Part shown: positions 1 through 6,140 of the stretch, one piece after another
Numbering within the stretch: the first letter of the stretch is position 1
Layout: each line of letters starts with the position of its first letter
Source of the DNA: an uncultured Ruminococcus sp.
GTDB lineage: Bacteria > Bacillota > Clostridia > Oscillospirales > Acutalibacteraceae
Assembly (NCBI GenBank): GCA_902767175.1
Contig: CACXGH010000158.1
Coordinates: 1-7,929 of the forward strand
Length of the DNA stretch: 7,929 nt
Direction: 5' to 3'
The notes under the pieces: generated by a model
What the model was told of the DNA's origin: nothing
Seen by the model: only the letters and a program-made list of their open reading frames with translations
Databases searched by the model: none
Translations under genes and position numbers: made by a program

Positions 1-97
1 AGCTCCTGCGGGCGTCGGTGGGGGATTTTAACCCGCCACCGACGGACGTATGGCACCCGCCGCCTTTAGAGGCGGGGGACATCGACGTTTGTTATAA
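1..97 (-). repeat. GC-rich hairpin-forming intergenic repeat, left copy
   Basis: This stretch is much richer in G and C than the genes after it and contains two strong potential stem-loops. Positions 13-21 pair with 36-44 (9 bp), extended by 22-24 with 32-34 around a bulged base 35. Positions 60-65 pair with 70-75 (6 bp, loop TTAG). The inner 25 bases, 73-97, recur as the reverse complement at 7847-7871 with one mismatch, so this is a copy of a dispersed repeat; strand is given relative to the right-hand copy. It probably continues beyond the window start. An open frame runs from position 18 into prfA, but its proline-rich N-terminal part is repeat sequence and is unlike any release factor. 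Seen directly: the pairing and the shared core. Inferred: that it belongs to a multi-copy REP- or MITE-like family. Confidence 0.7.
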
Positions 98-100
98 TTT

Positions 101-105
101 GGAGG
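101..105 (+). promoter_or_regulatory. prfA ribosome binding site
   Basis: A GGAGG lies eight bases before the ATG at 114. It fixes the prfA start there rather than at the in-frame ATG at 18, which has no such site and lies inside the repeat. Confidence 0.85.
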
Positions 106-113
106 AAACAAAA

Positions 114-1190
114 ATGCTTGACAGATTACAGGTTTTTGAGAACAGATACGATGAGCTTTCCGAAAAGCTCTGCGACCCTTCGGTAACAGGCTCTCCCGAA
201 CTTTATACCCGGACGATGAAGGAGTACAGAACGGTTGAGCCTATAGCACTGAAATATAAGGAATATAAAAAGACTCTCTCCGGAATAGCAGAAGCAAAAG
301 AAATGCTGGAGGAAAATTCCTCTGACAAGGAAATGAAGGAAATGCTTGATGAGGAGATAAGCACCCTGAGCGGCAGTGCGGAAAAGCTGCGTGAGGAGCT
401 GAAGCTGCTTCTGCTGCCGAAGGATCCTAATGACGACAGGAATGTCATTGTTGAGATAAGAGGAGGAGCAGGCGGCGAGGAGGCTGCACTGTTTGCGGCT
501 GTGCTTTTCAGAATGTACAGTATGTATGCGGTAAAAAGAGGATATAAAAGCGAAGTAATGGGAGCAGCCGGGACGGAGCTTGGAGGTTATAAAGAAATAA
601 GCTTCATGCTGTCGGGCGAGGGTGCATATTCAAGGCTGAAGTACGAGAGCGGAGTTCACCGTGTACAGAGAGTTCCCGAAACAGAGACACAGGGCAGGAT
701 ACACACTTCAACGGTGACGGTAGCAGTACTTCCCGAAGCTGATGAGGTTGAGGTCAATATCGACCCGGCAGACCTGAGAATTGATACCTTCCGTTCAAGC
801 GGTGCAGGAGGTCAGCATATAAACAAGACCGAATCCGCAATAAGAATTACTCACCTGCCGACAGGTCTTGTCGTTGAATGTCAGGACGAAAGGAGCCAGT
901 ATAAAAACAAGGACAAGGCTATGAAGGTGCTGCGCTCAAGACTTCTTGAAGCCGAAAGACAGCGTCAGCAGAGCGATGTTGCAAAGCAGAGACAAAGTCA
1001 GGTGGGAACGGGCGACAGAAGCGAGAGAATAAGAACATATAACTATCCTCAGGGAAGAGTAACCGACCATAGAATAGGTCTTACACTGTATAAGATAGAG
1101 GATATACTGAACGGAGATATTGACGAAATAATAGATGCGCTGATAACAGCAGACAGAGCTGCACAGCTTGAAAGCAGCGAACAGGTGTAA
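114..1190 (+). CDS. prfA: Peptide chain release factor 1 (RF1)
   Basis: Cytoplasmic class I release factor that reads the stop codons UAA and UAG in the ribosomal A site and triggers hydrolysis of peptidyl-tRNA. The 358-residue product has the usual RF1 length. The N-terminal part is a charged, probably helical domain (about 1-110), followed by the PCRF region with RIRGGAGG-like sequence (EIRGGAGGEEAALF). The stop-codon reading tripeptide is PET at about 188-190, within HRVQRVPETETQGRIHTS; this P-x-T form is typical of RF1 and distinguishes it from RF2, which has SPF. The catalytic GGQ is at about 232-234 in SSGAGGQHINKTES. The start at 114 follows a GGAGG site and gives MLDRLQVFENRY, a normal RF1 beginning. 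It is first in the visible operon, 14 bases before the next gene. The methylase prmC, often next to prfA, is not in this window. Confidence 0.97.
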   Translation: MLDRLQVFENRYDELSEKLCDPSVTGSPELYTRTMKEYRTVEPIALKYKEYKKTLSGIAEAKEMLEENSSDKEMKEMLDEEISTLSGSAEKLREELKLLLLPKDPNDDRNVIVEIRGGAGGEEAALFAAVLFRMYSMYAVKRGYKSEVMGAAGTELGGYKEISFMLSGEGAYSRLKYESGVHRVQRVPETETQGRIHTSTVTVAVLPEADEVEVNIDPADLRIDTFRSSGAGGQHINKTESAIRITHLPTGLVVECQDERSQYKNKDKAMKVLRSRLLEAERQRQQSDVAKQRQSQVGTGDRSERIRTYNYPQGRVTDHRIGLTLYKIEDILNGDIDEIIDALITADRAAQLESSEQV

Positions 1191-1204
1191 GAGAGGGAGA
1201 TAAA

Positions 1205-2203
1205 ATGCATAAACTGTTTATGAATCTGAAATACAAGAAACAAAAATTTGTACCGTTGAAGGTCATTTTAGCTGTTATGTGTATTCTGCTTATTTTTGCG
1301 GAGATAGCCGTTATAGGCATAATGGTGCGCAGGCTTGAAGGTCAGTATAAGACGGTATCGGTTGATGAGCTTGCCGATGTTCAGCCGGGAGATATGATAA
1401 AAGGCTCGATCAGCAAGAGCGACACTGTGCTGTTTTTCAAGGCTAAGCTTGAAACGGGCGGCATGATAAGCTGTACTCTTGTAAGATCAAGGGACAATAA
1501 ACTGATAGCTTTTGTTGCTGCTGACGGATCGGCGACTCAGTCTTTCTTAAGAATGGAAGAAATTATGGATGTTCCGACACTGAGCATGGATTTTCAGGGT
1601 ACTGTGGCAGGAATGTTAGAGCAGGTAAGGATACCGCTTAACCTTAATTTAGTGATGCATAATACATACCATGAATACGGTCTTAACGAGAATAACCTGA
1701 CAAGCGTATATGTAAAGCTTTCCGATCCGGATACCATAGATTATGTACGCTATATTTTTGCAGGAGTAGGAGTTGGAATAAGTCTTTTAGCGGCCGTCAT
1801 TGCTCTGCTGTGGAAGTCAATGAACAATATCATTTACGGTCTTATGGTGCAGAAGGGCTACATCAAGCCTGAACTTAAGGTGACAAAGGAAGATCTGCTC
1901 TTTGATAATGTCGAAAACTATGACAGTCAGGGAGTAAACAGGATCGACAGCTTCTATGTGGACACAGAGTATAACATCAGGGGCGAGGGTGAAACAGATC
2001 TTACTCTTGACAGAAGAAGGGTGGATAAGGTGGAGCTTGGATTTGACGGACAGCCTTTAAAGCCTGTAAGAAAAATAAGACCCGATGACAGCATAGAATT
2101 TTATTCAAGCGGAGCGAATGAAGATGGGTACTTCTATGTTGATGAGAATACGGTGCCGACAAATAATGATGACGATGATGACAATAAACGGCTGAGATAT
2201 TAA
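1205..2203 (+). CDS. Two-pass membrane protein of unknown function (trio member 1)
   Basis: I do not recognise a named family. The 332-residue product has a short basic N-terminus, a membrane segment at about 19-41, a predicted extracytoplasmic domain at about 42-182, a second membrane segment at about 183-203, and a long, acidic cytoplasmic tail. The tail carries SIEFYSSGANEDGYF at 296-310 and a run of five aspartates near the end. The positive-inside rule supports both ends being cytoplasmic. It appears to be a diverged paralogue of the next two genes: all share N-[IL]-x-Y-x5-[KR]-G-x3-P just after the second membrane segment (here 208-222), a V-x-x-DEL-x-x-V-x-x-GD-x-I-like stretch at the start of the outer domain (52-65), and an F-x-G segment in its middle. 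There is no signal-peptidase site, enzyme motif or lipobox. It lies 14 bases from each neighbour, with an AGGGAG-like site before the ATG. A sensor, scaffold or envelope role is possible, but nothing shows it. Confidence 0.8.
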   Translation: MHKLFMNLKYKKQKFVPLKVILAVMCILLIFAEIAVIGIMVRRLEGQYKTVSVDELADVQPGDMIKGSISKSDTVLFFKAKLETGGMISCTLVRSRDNKLIAFVAADGSATQSFLRMEEIMDVPTLSMDFQGTVAGMLEQVRIPLNLNLVMHNTYHEYGLNENNLTSVYVKLSDPDTIDYVRYIFAGVGVGISLLAAVIALLWKSMNNIIYGLMVQKGYIKPELKVTKEDLLFDNVENYDSQGVNRIDSFYVDTEYNIRGEGETDLTLDRRRVDKVELGFDGQPLKPVRKIRPDDSIEFYSSGANEDGYFYVDENTVPTNNDDDDDNKRLRY

Positions 2204-2217
2204 AACGGAGGAAGAAT

Positions 2218-3045
2218 ATGAAGGATATAAGCTATAAGCCTGTCAGGTTTGAGAAAATAAGACTTTTCTTTGCTGCTGCAGCTGTAGTAATAGGTATTGC
2301 TCAGGCAATAGGTTTATCGTCAATGCTCAGATATAATGATCATTATGTAAGAGAGCTTGAAACAAGGACAATATCGGCGGAGGGGCTTGACAGTATAATG
2401 GTGGGCGACAGGATAGACTGTATTTTGCCTGCTAAAAACTTTCTTGCCTTTACATTGTATAACGGAGTAGATTATGACAGGGCTTATGCTGCCGTTATGA
2501 CTCCCGGGGAAAAAATACTTCTCATTGAGATAAATGAAGAACTTGCACCCGAGGTGCTGTCGAATGCGGAATTTGTATATGAAAATGAAACAGCCGAGGA
2601 CTTTGTGTTTACGGGAAAGGTGCTTGCAGGCAATACGGAGCTTGACAAGGAGCTTACAGGGCTTCTTACCAAAGATATCCTTGTAAAGAACGGGCTATCG
2701 ATGACTGATATAACACCGAGATATATACAGGCTTATAACCCCGCAAGCAGTCCCTATGGGACCCGGGAAATAGTGATTACTGCGTTAAGTATTGTTCTGA
2801 TGGCAGCAGCGGCAATATTCCTTGCCGTACCGTCACTGAGAAATCTGAGGTATCGTTTTGCTGCAGGCAGAGGAGCTGTTTCACCTCAATTTAATACCGT
2901 ACAGCATAACACGGATACAGATCATAGTGATTTTGACAGCGGAAATACCCGAAAATTTAATAGTTCAGATTCAGCCCCGATAGAGTATTATCAGGGCGGA
3001 GTAAATGAATACGGTAATTTTGACGATGACACACGAAATGACTGA
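2218..3045 (+). CDS. Two-pass membrane protein of unknown function (trio member 2)
   Basis: Not recognised as a characterised family. The 275-residue product begins MKDISYKPVRFEKIRLFF and has membrane segments at about 16-37 and 183-205, with an outer domain of about 145 residues between them. A cytoplasmic tail of about 70 residues is rich in Asp, Asn and Ser. The tail carries PIEYYQGGVNEYGNF at 254-268, matching the tail motif of the upstream gene at 8 of 15 positions. Its closest relative here is the next gene: Y6-K-P-V, I14-R-L-F-F, Y39-N-D, R208-N, Y212-R, G219 and P223 all fall at identical residue numbers in both, so the two align almost without gaps to residue 223. A GGAGG site at 2207-2211 sits six bases before the ATG. 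Tandem duplication is the simplest origin. The function is unknown; co-transcription with prfA and ywlC is inferred from spacing only. Confidence 0.8.
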   Translation: MKDISYKPVRFEKIRLFFAAAAVVIGIAQAIGLSSMLRYNDHYVRELETRTISAEGLDSIMVGDRIDCILPAKNFLAFTLYNGVDYDRAYAAVMTPGEKILLIEINEELAPEVLSNAEFVYENETAEDFVFTGKVLAGNTELDKELTGLLTKDILVKNGLSMTDITPRYIQAYNPASSPYGTREIVITALSIVLMAAAAIFLAVPSLRNLRYRFAAGRGAVSPQFNTVQHNTDTDHSDFDSGNTRKFNSSDSAPIEYYQGGVNEYGNFDDDTRND

Positions 3046-3058
3046 AAGCTGATGAAAT

Positions 3059-3063
3059 GAGGA
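3059..3063 (+). promoter_or_regulatory. Ribosome binding site that decides the start of trio member 3
   Basis: GAGGA lies five bases before the ATG at 3069. It overlaps an earlier in-frame ATG at 3057, which has only a weak upstream site. The later start also gives MKEKTYKPV, aligning exactly with MKDISYKPV of the preceding paralogue. Confidence 0.65.
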
Positions 3064-3068
3064 TAATT

Positions 3069-3926
3069 ATGAAAGAAAAAACATATAAGCCCGTTATGTA
3101 TCCCAAAATAAGGCTGTTTTTCGGAATAGCGGCTTTTATCGGCTGTATAGCTCAGATAGTTGTACTTATTTTCATGTTTTCCTATAACGACTATTATGAC
3201 AGAGAGATAGCATATGAAAAAGTAGGATATGAGTCACTTGATAATTTGCAGGATAATAAGAGAATAAGTGTTTTTGTTCCTCAGAAAGCATTGCTGGCAT
3301 ATAGTTATACTCCCCGTAACGATATGGCTGCAAGCTGTGCGGCGATACGAACTCTTCAAGGAAAGGTCATTCTTGTTTATTACAATTGGGGGATCGCATA
3401 CGACGGAGATCTGAAGGCGTCCGATGCGGTTGATAATGACTATATTGACGGCTTTGTGATACAGGGGGAGGCGGGAATAGCCGACAGAATCATTAATAAT
3501 GATATTACAAGAATGATTCAGAACGATATTATACGCAAGACAGATCTTACCTTTGAAGATGTTTCGGAAAAGTGTATAATGGCGTGTGATTATCCCGACA
3601 ACAGACATTCGGCAGGTGAGTTTGTGTTTATTATATTTACTATAGTTCTCCTGCCGCTCATCGGAATTTTCCTTATCTATCCGATATTCAGGAATATACG
3701 CTACAGGTCTGTTGTGAAGAAGGGGACGTACAGACCTTTGCCCAAGGAGACAAAGGCCGATGTGACAAGGAAATATCAGCGTCTATATGACAGCTACAGC
3801 GGAGTTGACGCAATGACGGGAGAATATCACGGAGAAGGTGAGGAAAGCATAGAACAATACGGTGAAGAAGGCTCCAGGGAAATCAGTCCTGATGAGAAAC
3901 AGAAAATAAAAAGCAAAAGGGAATGA
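3069..3926 (+). CDS. Two-pass membrane protein of unknown function (trio member 3)
   Basis: This 285-residue paralogue of the preceding gene has no recognised function. It has membrane segments at about 16-37 and 185-205, an outer domain between them, and a charged cytoplasmic tail of about 75 residues. The motif after the second membrane segment is R208-N-I-R-Y212, then K218-G219 and P223, with the same numbering as its neighbour. The tail is more diverged: SIEQYGEEGSREI at about 260-272 keeps the I-E-x-Y core but not the N-E-x-G part, and the end is lysine-rich. The chosen start at 3069 has GAGGA five bases upstream and matches the paralogue's N-terminus; an in-frame ATG at 3057 would add four residues. 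Its stop overlaps an ATG of the ywlC frame as ATGA at 3923-3926. The three paralogues may assemble together, which is inference. Confidence 0.8.
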   Translation: MKEKTYKPVMYPKIRLFFGIAAFIGCIAQIVVLIFMFSYNDYYDREIAYEKVGYESLDNLQDNKRISVFVPQKALLAYSYTPRNDMAASCAAIRTLQGKVILVYYNWGIAYDGDLKASDAVDNDYIDGFVIQGEAGIADRIINNDITRMIQNDIIRKTDLTFEDVSEKCIMACDYPDNRHSAGEFVFIIFTIVLLPLIGIFLIYPIFRNIRYRSVVKKGTYRPLPKETKADVTRKYQRLYDSYSGVDAMTGEYHGEGEESIEQYGEEGSREISPDEKQKIKSKRE

Positions 3927-3931
3927 AGAGA

Positions 3932-4942
3932 ATGAAAACATTATTGTTAAGTCCCGGAGAGATACCTTTAGCGGCTGAGATTATCAAAAAGGGCGGTCTT
4001 GTAGCAATGCCGACAGAGACGGTTTACGGTCTTGCGGCAGACGCACTTAACGGGCAGGCTGTTGCAAATATATTCAAGGCAAAGGGCAGACCTATGGACA
4101 ATCCCCTTATCGTGCATATATCGGAGGTATCTCAGATATACAGGCTCGTAAGAGTGTTCCCCGAAAAGGCACAATTGCTCGCACAGCGTTTCTGGCCGGG
4201 ACCGCTCACTATCATACTGCCCAAGTCGGATATAATTCCCGCTGAGGTCAGTGCAGGACTTGACACCGTTGCGGTGCGCTGTCCTTCGGATAAAAACGCA
4301 AGAAGGCTGATAGAGCTTTCAGCTCCTCTTGCGGCGCCTTCCGCTAATCTGTCGGGCAGTCCAAGCCCGACGACTCTGCGTCATGTGCTTGCGGATATGA
4401 ACGGGAGAATTGATGCCATTATTGACGGAGGCGACTGTGAGGTCGGTGTTGAGTCTACCGTAATAACGCTCGCAGGAGAAAAGCCGAGACTTTTAAGACC
4501 GGGCGGAATAACTCTTGAACAGCTCCGTGAGACTGTCGGAGAGGTTGAGGTGGACCCTGCCGTAATGAATCCTCTGAAAAGCGGAGAAAAGGCAGCAAGT
4601 CCGGGAATGAAGTACAAGCACTATTCTCCGAAGGCAGATGTTGTACTGCTCAGGGGCAGCCGTGACAGCTTCATTTCCTTTGTCAATTCCGTAAATGAGA
4701 AAAAAACAGCGGTGCTGTGCTATGACGAGGATATGCAAAGGCTTGAGTTGCCGTATATTTCTATAGGCGGTGCTGAGGATTACTGTACTCAGGCAAACAG
4801 ACTTTTTTCTGCTTTGAGAGAGGCGGACGAAAAGGGCTACGACAGGGTATATGCCCATTGTCCCGACACACAGGGAGTAGGGCTTGCCGTATATAACAGA
4901 ATGATAAGAGCCGCCGGCTTTGAGGTGATAGAGCTTGAATAA
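3932..4942 (+). CDS. ywlC: Threonylcarbamoyl-AMP synthase (TsaC/Sua5/YwlC family)
   Basis: Cytoplasmic enzyme that makes threonylcarbamoyl-AMP from threonine, bicarbonate and ATP, the first step of t6A modification at A37 of ANN-decoding tRNAs. From the start used here (336 residues) the YrdC/TsaC domain spans about 10-195, with AMPTETVYGLAADA near 25-38, FKAKGRPMDNPLIVHI near 48-63, the APSANLSG segment near 135-142 and GVESTV near 172-177. A linker with SPGMKYKHYSP near 223-233 and a C-terminal Sua5 domain follow, so this is the long two-domain form. The start is ambiguous: ATG at 3923 overlaps the upstream stop as ATGA but has AGGG only one base away, while ATG at 3932 has AGGGA at a normal nine-base distance. 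I prefer 3932, which gives MKTLLLSPGE. Its end overlaps coaE by 8 bases. Confidence 0.93.
   Translation: MKTLLLSPGEIPLAAEIIKKGGLVAMPTETVYGLAADALNGQAVANIFKAKGRPMDNPLIVHISEVSQIYRLVRVFPEKAQLLAQRFWPGPLTIILPKSDIIPAEVSAGLDTVAVRCPSDKNARRLIELSAPLAAPSANLSGSPSPTTLRHVLADMNGRIDAIIDGGDCEVGVESTVITLAGEKPRLLRPGGITLEQLRETVGEVEVDPAVMNPLKSGEKAASPGMKYKHYSPKADVVLLRGSRDSFISFVNSVNEKKTAVLCYDEDMQRLELPYISIGGAEDYCTQANRLFSALREADEKGYDRVYAHCPDTQGVGLAVYNRMIRAAGFEVIELE
4922..4928 (+). promoter_or_regulatory. coaE ribosome binding site inside ywlC
   Basis: GAGGTGA, closely complementary to the 16S rRNA tail, lies within the last codons of ywlC, six bases before a TTG at 4935. It supports the TTG start of coaE and suggests translational coupling of the two genes. 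Confidence 0.7.
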
Positions 4943-5540
4943 CACGGTCATAGGTCTGACGGGACAGACGGGAGCAGGAAAAAGCACGATAGCAGACTAT
5001 GCGCAGGAGCATTCGTGCAGGATAGTCGATGCGGATATAATAGCGAGAGAGGTGCTCGGTAAAGGCTCACCGTGTCTTAAAAGACTTGCAGAAATTTTCG
5101 GATATGATATAATAGACGAGGAAGGCTGCTGCCGCAGGAAACTGCTTGCAGAAAGAGCCTTTTCGTCAGTGGAAAATACGGAGGTTCTCAACCGTATGAC
5201 CCATGCAAGAATAACAGAGCTTGCAGGTGAATACATAAACAGGTATAAGAATGAGGACGGTGTCATAATTTATGATTGTCCGCTGCTTTTTGAGAGCGGC
5301 GGTGATTCATTATGTGATATCGTAGTGGCTGTTGCAGCGCCTGATAAGATAAGGCTTCAAAGGATAATTGCCCGTGACGGAATTACGGAACATGAAGCTA
5401 TGCTGCGTATAAAAGCACAGAAGGACGAGGAGTTTTACCGCAAAAGAGCCGATTATGTAATAGACGGCTCAATGGATAAGGAGAGAGTTCTGTCTCAGTT
5501 CGGTGAGTTGCTCCGGAAAATAGCCCGCAAAGAGGTGTAG
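4935..5540 (+). CDS. coaE: Dephospho-CoA kinase
   Basis: Catalyses the last step of coenzyme A synthesis, ATP-dependent phosphorylation of the 3'-hydroxyl of dephospho-CoA, in the cytoplasm. The 201-residue product has the usual length. It has a P-loop, GQTGAGKST, at 10-18, D-A-D at 32-34 following the first core fold as usual for the family, DCPLLFES at 114-121, an arginine-containing lid (RLQRIIARDG, about 140-149), R158 with Q162, and ADYVIDG at 172-178. Two family positions differ slightly: the usual H-P after the base-binding helix reads H90-A91, and the usual D-N of VIDN reads D-G. Neither is expected to abolish activity. The start is TTG, supported by a GAGGTGA six bases upstream; the P-loop begins only nine residues in, so no later start is possible. 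It overlaps ywlC by eight bases and ends one base before the next gene. Confidence 0.95.
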   Translation: MNNTVIGLTGQTGAGKSTIADYAQEHSCRIVDADIIAREVLGKGSPCLKRLAEIFGYDIIDEEGCCRRKLLAERAFSSVENTEVLNRMTHARITELAGEYINRYKNEDGVIIYDCPLLFESGGDSLCDIVVAVAAPDKIRLQRIIARDGITEHEAMLRIKAQKDEEFYRKRADYVIDGSMDKERVLSQFGELLRKIARKEV

Positions 5541-5541
5541 C

Positions 5542-6120
5542 ATGAAAAAATTCACTTTAAAGACTTTTCTTGTCTTAGTTATTACCGCAGCCGTGATAGT
5601 GGGAATTGGTTTCGGTTTTAAGTTCCTTAACCAAAAGAGTATAGATTCATCATATCCTGTAAAATATGAAAAGGAAATTTCCGCAGCTTCGGAAAAATAC
5701 GGTGTAGAAAAGGCTCTTATCTGTGCAATAATAAAGACGGAGAGTGATTTCGATCCCGATGCAAAAAGTCATGCGGGCGCTGTCGGTCTTATGCAGCTTG
5801 TACCTGACACATTTACATGGATGCAGACATATTATAAAGATGAGAACAGCTATGAATTTGAGGATCTGTATGATCCTGCGCTGAATATCGACTACGGCAC
5901 AGAGGTGCTGTCTGTCCTGCTGAAAATGTATGAATCTGAAGATACTGCGATATGTGCATATAATGCGGGTCTCGGCAATGTGGATAAATGGCTTGAAAAC
6001 CCTGAGTATTCCGATGACGGTAAAACACTCAAATATATACCCTTTGAGGAAACAGCAAACTACCGCCGTGAGGTGGAGCGCAATAAAAGCATATACAATA
6101 AATTGTATTATGAAAAATAA
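5542..6120 (+). CDS. Membrane-anchored SLT-type lytic transglycosylase
   Basis: Probable murein lytic transglycosylase, cleaving the MurNAc-GlcNAc bond of peptidoglycan outside the membrane with formation of 1,6-anhydroMurNAc. The 192-residue product has a basic N-terminus (MKKFTLK), a hydrophobic segment at about 8-29 acting as membrane anchor or uncleaved signal, and a short spacer. A single SLT (Slt70-like, GH23) domain fills about 38-190. The catalytic glutamate is E67 in IIKTESDFDP, followed by AGAVGLMQLVPDT (78-90), AYNAGLGNV (139-147) and ETANYRREV (170-178), the standard motif series. There is no LysM, SH3 or other wall-binding domain, so it is a minimal form. An AGAGGTG site straddling the end of coaE precedes the ATG. 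It could serve wall turnover or enlargement; the specific role cannot be read from sequence. Confidence 0.93.
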   Translation: MKKFTLKTFLVLVITAAVIVGIGFGFKFLNQKSIDSSYPVKYEKEISAASEKYGVEKALICAIIKTESDFDPDAKSHAGAVGLMQLVPDTFTWMQTYYKDENSYEFEDLYDPALNIDYGTEVLSVLLKMYESEDTAICAYNAGLGNVDKWLENPEYSDDGKTLKYIPFEETANYRREVERNKSIYNKLYYEK

Positions 6121-6140
6121 TAAAAAGGAGAGATACTGAC

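Noticed and set aside
90..98. Extended -10 promoter TGTTATAAT for prfA
   Set aside because: There is no -35 at a proper distance, and the expected start would remove or overlap the ribosome binding site. The motif is mostly part of the repeat edge also found at the right end.
18..113. N-terminal extension of prfA from an in-frame ATG at 18
   Set aside because: The 32 extra residues are proline-rich translation of the GC-rich repeat, unlike RF1 N-termini, while ATG 114 has a GGAGG at good distance.
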